From positions 1 to 40,884 of the forward strand of contig VMSZ01000061.1 of the NCBI GenBank assembly GCA_013791885.1: DNA of 40,884 nt, written 5' to 3'. Positions 32,866-40,031 of this stretch are shown piece after piece (the stretch's first letter is position 1; the number at the start of each line of letters is the position of its first letter). This DNA comes from Sulfurimonas sp. (lineage in GTDB: Bacteria > Campylobacterota > Campylobacteria > Campylobacterales > Sulfurimonadaceae). The notes under the pieces are model-generated. The model was not told the DNA's origin, did not search any database, and saw nothing but the letters and a program-made list of their open reading frames with translations. A program made the position numbers and the translations under genes.

Positions 32866-33856
32866 ATTTCTCCAGCCATGCATCAAACGCACTAAACGCA
32901 GCAATACTCTCATCTTTGAGTATAATATCTTTTATAAGCATCACACCAAACTCGGTTGGCAACATTTGGCTAAAGATAAAGAGATGTTTTTTATGCTCTT
33001 CACTGCTTTTATAGTACTCGACCAAAGCCGAAACAAGCGCATATAAAAGTGCCGGCTGATTTTTCACCTCCGGGTATTCTCCCTCATAAATGGCGGCAAT
33101 GTCGGGCAGTTCTTCATAAACTTTTACATACGAGGTGAACTCTAAGCCTGAACTGTAACCGATGGTTCCGTAGATAATGGGAGCTATTGCGTTTATGTCG
33201 TGATTTGCTTTTAAAATATTTGAGAGCATATGGTAACTTCTGGGCGTGGCAAACGCAGGGTTTGCATCGTCTTCTATCACAGGTTCGCTAGAGAGTAAAT
33301 CGGGACGAAAACTCAAAAAACCTATGACAAAATGGTGCAGATTTTCTTTGAGAGCAAAGAGTTTAAAGTCGTCAAAACGCGCCTCAACATGCAGATGCAC
33401 CATACGGTTTACCAGTGGTGAAGGCAGACGAAAAACCACACCTCTGTCACTTACTCTATTTCCCGCACAAATAATTCTCCACCCTTTTGGGAGCTCATAC
33501 TCACCCATCTGTCTGTTGAGTACAAGTTGATAAATAGCCGCTTGCACAGAAGGAGGTGCGGAGTTGAGCTCATCTAAAAACAAAATTCCGCTTGAGTTTT
33601 TGTCCTTTGGAAAAAAAACGGGTGGCATCCACACGGTTTGCTCATCTTTTATGGATGGTACACCGCGTAAATCCACAGGGTCCATCTGTGACAAACGCAC
33701 ATCTACGAGTTCAAGTCCTTTTTTCTTGGCGACATCAGCCACTATGTAAGACTTCCCTATTCCAGGGCTTCCATGAATAAAAAGCGGGGTGTCCGTGTCT
33801 AAAAGAATATCTATGTTTTTATAAAGCTGCGTTGTTGAAATAGAGGGAGTTATCAT
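32846..33856 (-). CDS. MoxR-family AAA+ ATPase
   Basis: A 336-residue AAA+ protein with Walker A GSPGIGKS (29-36), Walker B ILFLDELNSAPP (91-102), sensor-1 ICAGNR and an arginine-finger region (FRLPSPLVNRM, near 150). It fits the MoxR group, whose hexamers remodel or activate proteins together with a VWA partner, often inserting a metal or cofactor. The partner gene follows with a 20-base overlap. The start, ATG 33856, overlaps the NifQ-like stop (ATGA). Location between a NifQ-like and a NifO-like gene suggests nitrogenase or Mo-cofactor maturation; no such role is established for this subgroup, to my knowledge. Confidence 0.9.
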   Translation of the reverse strand: MITPSISTTQLYKNIDILLDTDTPLFIHGSPGIGKSYIVADVAKKKGLELVDVRLSQMDPVDLRGVPSIKDEQTVWMPPVFFPKDKNSSGILFLDELNSAPPSVQAAIYQLVLNRQMGEYELPKGWRIICAGNRVSDRGVVFRLPSPLVNRMVHLHVEARFDDFKLFALKENLHHFVIGFLSFRPDLLSSEPVIEDDANPAFATPRSYHMLSNILKANHDINAIAPIIYGTIGYSSGLEFTSYVKVYEELPDIAAIYEGEYPEVKNQPALLYALVSALVEYYKSSEEHKKHLFIFSQMLPTEFGVMLIKDIILKDESIAAFSAFDAWLEKYGEYII

Positions 33857-34182
33857 GCGCTAAGCTCACTCACCATACATTTAAAACAGTTAAACTGGTC
33901 ATCACAAGTTATGCAAGCGGGAGCCACTTTTCCTATTTCATCATACAAAAACTTTTTCCACAGTTTCTCTTTTGGTTTTTTCGCCGCGAGTTTAGGGTAG
34001 TTTTTATTCATAAACTTTCCCATCTCCGTGCGGCTTTTAAAGCCTAAATCCTGATACAAGTGGTTCATTTTAAGCGATTCGTAGGCAACCCAAGGGGCTA
34101 ATATCTCTTTTGCAAAAGCGTTTACGCCGTAAAAACGCAACAGTACATATATCTCTTTTTCGAGTGTTTGTAATTCGTTCAT
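33853..34182 (-). CDS. nifQ: NifQ-like molybdenum-supply protein, short form
   Basis: A 109-residue protein whose C-terminal third matches NifQ: LWKKFLYDEIGKVAPACITCDDQFNC.., with C90-x2-C93-x5-C99. This fits the last three cysteines of the NifQ motif C-x4-C-x2-C-x5-C. The first cysteine is absent (K85 stands there) and an extra C102 follows. NifQ carries a Mo-Fe-S cluster that donates Mo to FeMo-co assembly. The protein is shorter than Azotobacter NifQ (about 195 residues). It overlaps its neighbours by four bases at both ends, between the flavodiiron protein and the MoxR ATPase. The altered ligands mean cluster type is uncertain; NifQ relationship is inferred from the motif and nif context. 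Confidence 0.62.
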   Translation of the reverse strand: MNELQTLEKEIYVLLRFYGVNAFAKEILAPWVAYESLKMNHLYQDLGFKSRTEMGKFMNKNYPKLAAKKPKEKLWKKFLYDEIGKVAPACITCDDQFNCFKCMVSELSA

Positions 34183-35408
34183 ATTTCCATCTCCACCATT
34201 TTTCCCATTGTAATTTCAGCCACTTCAACCCCAAAAGCAAAACAATCTTCAAGTTCTTCTTTCGTCGGTATCAATTTTATCTTTATGGGTTTCACAGGTA
34301 ATCTAAACTTCAGCCACCGCATTCTGTCATGCAGCATTTCAGGCGCTTCTCCTGTCCAGCCGTAAGAGCCAAACGCAGCGCCTATTTTTCCTTGACTCTC
34401 CAAGTAAGCCATGCATGCAAGCAGGTCCCAAGCAGGTTTTACGGCGTCACCGTTGATAGTCGGCGAGCCGATAATGACAGCATCGCTCTCTTCGAGTAAA
34501 TCCACCATATTGCTTTCATCCAATGAGGCCAAATCATACATGCTTGCGACAATGCCCTCAATAGAGTCCGCTCCTTCCATGATTTTTTTTGCCATTGTAT
34601 GCGTATTGTCATAACTGGACATATAAAAAACTGAGAGCATTTTTTTACCGAAAGTATGTTTTCTAAACTTCGCCTCACTGCTCCACTCTTCATATTTATC
34701 TATGTAATATTGCGGATTCGTTCTGAGAATCGGTCCATGCAGAGGTGCGATTGTGACTATGTCAAAACGGCTGTAAAGGTTAAGCGCCTGCAAAACATAC
34801 TGCTTAAACGGGCGCATGATATGGTCGTAATAGTATTTAAACGCATAAGAAAAATCGCCTACTTCATCATCAAAAAGCCGTTCATCGTAGTAATGGCTTC
34901 CAAAAACATCCCCGCTAAAAAGAATTTTCTCCTCATGCAAGTAGGAGCTCATAGTATCGGGCCAGTGCAAAAACGGGGTACTTAAGAACTCTATGGTTTT
35001 GTCACCCAAAGAGATAATTTTTCCTGTATTTGCCGTCTCAAACGCAACATCACTTTTAATAATTCCTTTGAGCATCAAAACAGCTCTTCCGGAGATTATC
35101 AGCTTTGCTTGTGGAGCTCGGAGCATCAGTTCTTCAAGAGCCCCTGAATGGTCAGGTTCTAGGTGATGCAAGACAATGTAAAGTATCTCTTCATATTTAC
35201 ATAAAGATTCAAGTCTGAGAAAAAAATCTTTACTGAACTCTTTTTTCACCGTATCCATGATGGCAACGCCGGCACTGCCACGGACTACATAGCTGTTGTA
35301 GGAACTGCCGTTTGCAGTTTTCATGATAATGTCAAAGGTGCGGATTTTAGGGTCAAACGCTCCTATAAAGTCTACGCTTGGTGAGAGTTTTGCAGTTAGA
35401 GCAGGCAT
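34179..35408 (-). CDS. Flavodiiron protein (FprA/ROO family)
   Basis: A 409-residue A-type flavoprotein. The lactamase-like N-terminal domain has all diiron ligands: H82-x-E84-x-D86-H87, H148, D167 and H224. The C-terminal flavodoxin domain (about 255-405) has the FMN phosphate loop YMSSYDNTHTMA and SPTINGDA. It reduces O2 to water, or NO to N2O, with electrons from a rubredoxin, ferredoxin or reductase. The ferredoxin gene directly upstream overlaps it by one base (TAATG), making that ferredoxin its likely donor. In a nif operon the natural job is to lower local O2 around nitrogenase. Confidence 0.93.
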   Translation of the reverse strand: MPALTAKLSPSVDFIGAFDPKIRTFDIIMKTANGSSYNSYVVRGSAGVAIMDTVKKEFSKDFFLRLESLCKYEEILYIVLHHLEPDHSGALEELMLRAPQAKLIISGRAVLMLKGIIKSDVAFETANTGKIISLGDKTIEFLSTPFLHWPDTMSSYLHEEKILFSGDVFGSHYYDERLFDDEVGDFSYAFKYYYDHIMRPFKQYVLQALNLYSRFDIVTIAPLHGPILRTNPQYYIDKYEEWSSEAKFRKHTFGKKMLSVFYMSSYDNTHTMAKKIMEGADSIEGIVASMYDLASLDESNMVDLLEESDAVIIGSPTINGDAVKPAWDLLACMAYLESQGKIGAAFGSYGWTGEAPEMLHDRMRWLKFRLPVKPIKIKLIPTKEELEDCFAFGVEVAEITMGKMVEMEI

Positions 35409-35701
35409 TAAAAAAAATACGAGATTTCAATCTCGCCCTCATCTGCTTCTACGATGCATTGACACATTAAACGCAGATTCTCTTCTTTGGAACCTATGGC
35501 TTTTATGGCTAAAAGTTCTTTGTCGTTTATTGGATTGAGTAAATCTGCACCATGAACAATTTTGGCAATACAGGTCGAACAATCCCCTACTCTGCAGCCA
35601 AATTCCATAGATGCACCGGATTTTCTGGCTATCTCCCGCATACTTTTTCCGGTTTTGACATTTACTTTTATATTGTCATTTTTTAAATAAACACTCACCA
35701 T
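35408..35701 (-). CDS. [2Fe-2S] plant-type ferredoxin
   Basis: A 97-residue ferredoxin with cluster ligands C36-x4-C41-x2-C44 and C80 (GCRVGDCSTC, then LMCQC), the plant/adrenodoxin-like pattern. An additional Cys, C82, follows. No signal peptide or membrane helix. It is first in the eight-gene operon that continues with the flavodiiron protein and may feed electrons to it or to nitrogenase maturation. ATG 35701 has AAGGA seven bases upstream. That Shine-Dalgarno lies in the 3' arm of a six-base-pair hairpin (35709-35727), so initiation could be limited by structure. Confidence 0.9.
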   Translation of the reverse strand: MVSVYLKNDNIKVNVKTGKSMREIARKSGASMEFGCRVGDCSTCIAKIVHGADLLNPINDKELLAIKAIGSKEENLRLMCQCIVEADEGEIEISYFF

Positions 35702-35708
35702 AAAAAAA

Positions 35709-35727
35709 TCCTTCCTATTATGAAGGA
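35709..35727 (-). promoter_or_regulatory. Hairpin sequestering the ferredoxin ribosome-binding site
   Basis: On the minus strand TCCTTC pairs with GAAGGA across a seven-base loop. The second arm is the Shine-Dalgarno of the ferredoxin gene, so the leader could act as a simple translational switch. The 35702-35797 gap shows no -24/-12 sigma-54 promoter. Confidence 0.4.
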
Positions 35728-35797
35728 AATATGCATTTTTTATTCTAATATTGATAAAAGAATGGGAGGAGACAAAATTATCGTCTTATTTTAAAAC

Positions 35798-37720
35798 TTA
35801 ATTCTCTATGTTGGTTAAATTATCATACTGCTTATCATACATAACATATCTGTTTTTACCAGATTCTTTAGCTATATACATGGCTTGGTCAGCCTGTCTT
35901 ATAATCTGTTCAATGTTAAGCTTCTCATTTTTCGGGTAAGAAGTGACGCCTATACTTGCTGAAACATTGATAGGGAAATCATCAATAGTAATAGGCTCTG
36001 CAATAGTTTCAATTAGTCTGCTTAAAAAAGGAGTAACTCTCTCTTCATTTGAAATATCAACAAACAATGCTATAAACTCATCTCCGCCTATACGAGAAAC
36101 AGTATCACCATCACGAAGTAAGTTAGTCATTTTCTCAGCGAGCAATATAAGCAGTTTGTCGCCAATAATATGACCATAGGTATCATTTACTGCTTTAAAG
36201 CCGTCAATATCTATATACGCAACAGCAATGAATTTCTGTTTGCGAATTGCTTGACTAATTGCTTGTTGCATTCTATCGGCAAAGAGCATGCGATTAGGTA
36301 AATTTGTTAATACATCATAGTGTGCATGATGTTCAAGTTCTTGATGCTGCCGTTTTTGTTGTGTTATATCTGTAAAAATAGAAATATAGTTTTGTACTGC
36401 TTTGTTGTCATCATAAACAACGCTGATTGTTGCATTTTCAACATATTCCTCCCCATTTTTTTTACAATTCCATAACTCACCTTTCCAAACCCCCTCTTTT
36501 TGCAGAGATTCCCAAAGTTTTGAATAATACTCTTGGTCATTGCGTCCAGACTGAAGAATTCTTGGATTCTTTCCAAGAACTTCAGCTTTTGAATACCCTG
36601 TTATGGTCGTAAATGCTTCATTTACATCTATAATTTTATTCTTGGCATCTGAGATAAGGATTCCTTCATGTGTGAAAGTAAAAACACTCGCTGAAAGTTT
36701 CAGCTTCTCTTCTATAGCTTTTCGCTCGGTAATGTCTCTTGAAAAACCAAGAATGTATCCAGCCCCTCTGTACTCAATATAGTTTGCATTGACTTCAACC
36801 GGAAATATCTTTCCCTCTTTCGTTTTATGTGTCGCTACAATAACCACTGAACCCATTTGTTTGAGTTCATCCATATGAGATGGCATATCCAGTTGAGAAA
36901 AATCGGGATTAACATCAGATATCCCCATTCTTCTTAGCTCATCTTTTGTATACCCAAGTTGATGCACAGCACTATCATTCACATATTTAAAGATTCCATC
37001 TTCCCCAGCCAAATATACCGCTTCATGTACATGGTCAAGAGCATGTTTCATAAGTTTGAGTTCTTCTTCTGATTCTCTATCTTTTGTGATATCCTTGGCA
37101 AAACCTACTGTACCGACAAGATTTCCTTCCTCATCTAAGATAGGTGCTTTATAGGTCTCATACCATCTTCTCTCACCGTCTCCTTCAATGAGTTCCTCGA
37201 ACTCTTTTTTTTGTAATGATTTCATAATCAGTTGGTCATCGGCACGATAAGCATCTGCTAAATCTTTTGGAAAAAAATCTAAATCATTTTTACCGATAAG
37301 TTCTAATGGATTTTCAAGCCCAGCGGCTTTTGCAAAAGGTCTATTTACAGCTAAGAAATTACTGTCCGTATCTTTTAACCAAACTAGAAATGGAAAACTG
37401 TCGAGTATCGCCCCTTGATAGTTTTCGCTTTTTTTGAGTTTTTCTTCTGTCTCTTTTTGAAGTGCTATTGTCTTGTTTTTTTCCTCTTCAAGTTCACGAA
37501 GATAGCGCACTAAAAACGCAACAAGTCCAAAACCGATTAACCCGGCTATAATCGGAATAATGAAACCGGCTATTAATAAGTTTCTATCAAAAAAACCACC
37601 CGTGAGCCAATAACTGTGAAGAAGTACCAACAATTCTGAGAGAATCAGCATCAAGGTAGTAAACAGTAGGACAAAAGGCCAAAACCCCAGCTTGGCTAAA
37701 AAGGCGACTATTTTATTCAT
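35798..37720 (-). CDS. Membrane PAS-PAS-PAS-GGDEF diguanylate cyclase
   Basis: A 640-residue protein with two N-terminal transmembrane helices (about 12-36 and 46-70), a short coiled coil, three PAS domains (about 90-215, 220-335, 345-460) and a GGDEF domain (about 470-635) with the intact catalytic RIGGDEF. It should make c-di-GMP from GTP. No EAL domain follows. The PAS2 and PAS3 tails carry typical PAC motifs (ILGFSRDITERKA; YISIFTDITQQKR), but no haem or flavin ligand can be named from sequence. It lies inside the nif accessory region, 38 bases after a small gene and 96 before the ferredoxin gene. Confidence 0.92.
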   Translation of the reverse strand: MNKIVAFLAKLGFWPFVLLFTTLMLILSELLVLLHSYWLTGGFFDRNLLIAGFIIPIIAGLIGFGLVAFLVRYLRELEEEKNKTIALQKETEEKLKKSENYQGAILDSFPFLVWLKDTDSNFLAVNRPFAKAAGLENPLELIGKNDLDFFPKDLADAYRADDQLIMKSLQKKEFEELIEGDGERRWYETYKAPILDEEGNLVGTVGFAKDITKDRESEEELKLMKHALDHVHEAVYLAGEDGIFKYVNDSAVHQLGYTKDELRRMGISDVNPDFSQLDMPSHMDELKQMGSVVIVATHKTKEGKIFPVEVNANYIEYRGAGYILGFSRDITERKAIEEKLKLSASVFTFTHEGILISDAKNKIIDVNEAFTTITGYSKAEVLGKNPRILQSGRNDQEYYSKLWESLQKEGVWKGELWNCKKNGEEYVENATISVVYDDNKAVQNYISIFTDITQQKRQHQELEHHAHYDVLTNLPNRMLFADRMQQAISQAIRKQKFIAVAYIDIDGFKAVNDTYGHIIGDKLLILLAEKMTNLLRDGDTVSRIGGDEFIALFVDISNEERVTPFLSRLIETIAEPITIDDFPINVSASIGVTSYPKNEKLNIEQIIRQADQAMYIAKESGKNRYVMYDKQYDNLTNIEN

Positions 37721-37758
37721 CCCACATTCTATTGCTAAGAATCTTAAATCAAGCTATA

Positions 37759-38088
37759 TTATAATTTCTTATTTTGAGCATACAGGAGTTTTAAATAATC
37801 ATAAATATCGCTGAGAAAAAATCTTCGGTTATCCCGCTCGTCAAAATGTCCAATCCAGCCCGCGTCACCTTCTCTCACTTTTTTACAAGGATGGACAAAT
37901 TCATTGTATGGAAGCTGTGCTTTAAGGGGTCCGCAATCATTGATGGCATTGACAACAGCCTCGTACAAATCATCAACTGCGTTTGAATCTTCTGTTAGGT
38001 AAAGATTGCCGTCTTTATGAAAAAATCTGTAGATATTTAAAATTTTTTGGGCCTCTTCATTTTTAATTTTTTTCATTTTCACATTCAC
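37759..38088 (-). CDS. Small protein of unknown function in the nif region
   Basis: A 109-residue soluble protein, alpha/beta in appearance: KILNIYRFFHKDGNLYLTED, then DDLYEAVVNAINDCG, a central WIGHFDERDNRRFF and a helical end DIYDYLKLLYAQ. Two cysteines (near 52 and 68) are not arranged as a metal site. The start is GTG 38088 with AAGGA six bases upstream; it overlaps the end of the SagB-like gene by 26 bases. The DGC gene follows after 38 bases. I do not recognise the family. Confidence 0.68.
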   Translation of the reverse strand: MNVKMKKIKNEEAQKILNIYRFFHKDGNLYLTEDSNAVDDLYEAVVNAINDCGPLKAQLPYNEFVHPCKKVREGDAGWIGHFDERDNRRFFLSDIYDYLKLLYAQNKKL

Positions 38089-39328
38089 GTTGCATCCTTT
38101 TTTTTTCTACACCCAAAACAGACACATACAGAATGTACTCCTGTGTGCCTAAAAAATCTTGAAGTTTTTTGTCATAAAACGCGCCAATTCCACTACAGCC
38201 AAGCGCATTCACTTCTGCATGCAGATAAAGAGCATGGACAAAAGCGCCTGCTTGCATGAGTTTGTTTGAACTAAAATATTTGGAACAAAAAACACTTACA
38301 ATCTCTGCGTTTTTAACAAAACTCTGCTCAACCAACATAGAACCCATTGTTGCAGCAAAATGCCCCTCTTGGATGCATCTGTTGTTTAAATAGACTCCGG
38401 CCTTATAAACGCCGTCTTTTAAAACAATGTTGTAACAAGAAAAAGAGTGATTACTTTTACTCAGTATATTCATAAAATATTCTACTTGTATATTTGTCAT
38501 GCTCTCTGACTCAAAAAACCTTGCAGAGCGTCTTTTGAGTATCTGTTCTTCATTTATTTCACAGCTAAGTTCAAGAATGTCACTTTTAAGTATTTCACTC
38601 TTTGCAATATGTTCACGGGTCTGCTCGCTCAACTCACTATAGTTGGTGGCGGCAACGTACATCAAATTTTTCTTGGGAGCTACGACGCTTTTCTCACTCA
38701 TATCTCCTGAGTACATAGCAGCGCATATAAACTCATCGCCTCTAAAAGCCATAAACTCATTAACTGCTTCTGCGTCAAAATCCGACAAAATTGTCATCTC
38801 CCGTCCATAAAGTTTGAGGGCTGCGTTTATAGCTCCTAATTGATGTCCGGCATCCAAATAGCAATAGCGAAATGCACGCAAGCCGTACTTCCACTCAGAG
38901 CGAAACGCAACCGTGCTGAGTAAAAATATAAATCCGTTACAGCGTTTTTGCAAACCGACTAAACTCTCTACTCCCTCACGTTCAACTTCTTGGATTAAAA
39001 CAAGTTCGCCATTGCCTGCGTTTACATGATATATTCCGCTGATAATTCCCTTTATGCCCCGAATTTGCACATAAAGTTCGACAGGATGCAGGTTTCCCGC
39101 GGAGGGAGTGTTGAGTTGAATGTAAGGCTGATTAGCACTGTTCAAACGCGAAGTGACAATTCTGCAGAGTTCCACCATCCGCAAAAGCGGATTCTCTTCA
39201 TATTTGTAGCGATACAAAAAATTTGGATAGTGTTTAAACATTGAAGGTTGCCAAGACCAGTCTCTGTAGCCGCTTAAGCTTGCAACACGAAGCGGTGTGA
39301 GAGCTGTTTCTTGGTAAACTTCACTCAT
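38063..39328 (-). CDS. SagB-type double nitroreductase-fold protein
   Basis: A 421-residue protein made of two nitroreductase-like halves. The first (about 55-215) has PSAGNLHPVELYVQ, the FMN phosphate region of SagB-type dehydrogenases, and FRYCYLDAGHQLGAINAAL. The second (about 255-410) has LKRRSARFFES at its start and QAGAFVHALYLHAEVNALGCSGIGAFYDKKL near its end. SagB enzymes oxidise azolines to azoles in peptide natural products, but no SagC/SagD partner or precursor is nearby. Similar proteins occur near nif genes in several bacteria. The actual substrate is unknown. It starts nine bases after the tpx stop with no obvious Shine-Dalgarno; an AAACGCAG word lies there. Confidence 0.8.
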   Translation of the reverse strand: MSEVYQETALTPLRVASLSGYRDWSWQPSMFKHYPNFLYRYKYEENPLLRMVELCRIVTSRLNSANQPYIQLNTPSAGNLHPVELYVQIRGIKGIISGIYHVNAGNGELVLIQEVEREGVESLVGLQKRCNGFIFLLSTVAFRSEWKYGLRAFRYCYLDAGHQLGAINAALKLYGREMTILSDFDAEAVNEFMAFRGDEFICAAMYSGDMSEKSVVAPKKNLMYVAATNYSELSEQTREHIAKSEILKSDILELSCEINEEQILKRRSARFFESESMTNIQVEYFMNILSKSNHSFSCYNIVLKDGVYKAGVYLNNRCIQEGHFAATMGSMLVEQSFVKNAEIVSVFCSKYFSSNKLMQAGAFVHALYLHAEVNALGCSGIGAFYDKKLQDFLGTQEYILYVSVLGVEKKRMQRECENEKN

Positions 39329-39337
39329 TGTCTGCGT

Positions 39338-39886
39338 TTAAACCGACATCCAGTTTTCGTGAGTATGCCCTTTTTTCTTTTCGTTAACCAAAGCCGTAAT
39401 GGCTTCTATGCAGGCATCGTAGTTGACTTCATCGACTATCTCACCAACGAGTTCTTTATAGGCAATGAGACCTTCTCTGTCTATGACATAAACCGCGCGA
39501 GCAAGGCGGTCTTTGAGTTTTCCTTCACTAATGAGTAAGCCGAATTTCTTAGCAAAATTTCTCTCTTTGTCTATGACAAGTTCCGCAGAGTCTATGCATT
39601 CGTTTTGCGCGTACTCTTTTACGAAGTCCAAATCATCCGTGGTCACCATGATAGTATCGAGTTTTCTAAACTGCTTGACTAACTCGTTAAATTTTTTTGC
39701 ACCCAAAGAGCACACTTCTGTTTTAAGGGAAGGAATGGAAATTATGAGCTGAATATTTGGAGCAATCATGCCTATAACATTTTGTGTTCCGTCAAGTTTT
39801 GTAATCCTTGCCGCAGGAGCTTCTTTACCAACCAATACTTCTTTACCGTTTAACTCTACAAGAGTTCCATGAACCGTTATTTGCAT
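39338..39886 (-). CDS. tpx: Thiol peroxidase Tpx (atypical 2-Cys peroxiredoxin)
   Basis: A 182-residue peroxiredoxin. The peroxidatic Cys is C59 in SIPSLKTEVCSLGAKKFN and the resolving Cys is C97 (NECID), the spacing of E. coli Tpx (C61 and C95). It reduces lipid and organic peroxides with thioredoxin. It has no signal peptide. It is a little longer than E. coli Tpx because of a His-containing tail (KKGHTHENWMSV). ATG 39886 has GAGGA upstream. It heads the minus-strand nif accessory genes, back to back with nifA across 145 bases, so it may protect nitrogenase. Confidence 0.93.
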   Translation of the reverse strand: MQITVHGTLVELNGKEVLVGKEAPAARITKLDGTQNVIGMIAPNIQLIISIPSLKTEVCSLGAKKFNELVKQFRKLDTIMVTTDDLDFVKEYAQNECIDSAELVIDKERNFAKKFGLLISEGKLKDRLARAVYVIDREGLIAYKELVGEIVDEVNYDACIEAITALVNEKKKGHTHENWMSV

Positions 39887-39923
39887 TCTTTCCTCACTAC
39901 TTTTTTATTGAGTTACATGCATA

Positions 39924-39948
39924 TTGTGTTCTATATATAAGCACACAA
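39924..39948. promoter_or_regulatory. Inverted repeat in the tpx/nifA divergent region
   Basis: TTGTGT and ACACAA flank a 13-base AT-rich centre, between the tpx start (39886) and the nifA -10 (TATAAT, 39999-40004). It does not fit the NifA upstream-activator spacing TGT-N10-ACA. The 39887-40031 region holds nothing else clear. Confidence 0.3.
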
Positions 39949-40031
39949 ATGATTATTATTTATACATTTGTTTGTACTCTTTTATACTCCAACTTATATA
40001 TAATATAGAAAATTTAGATAAATGAGTTACT

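Noticed and set aside
39887-40031. Sigma-54 promoter or NifA activator site between tpx and nifA
   Set aside because: No TGGCAC-N5-TTGC-like element on either strand, and the one TGT/ACA inverted repeat has the wrong spacing for TGT-N10-ACA.
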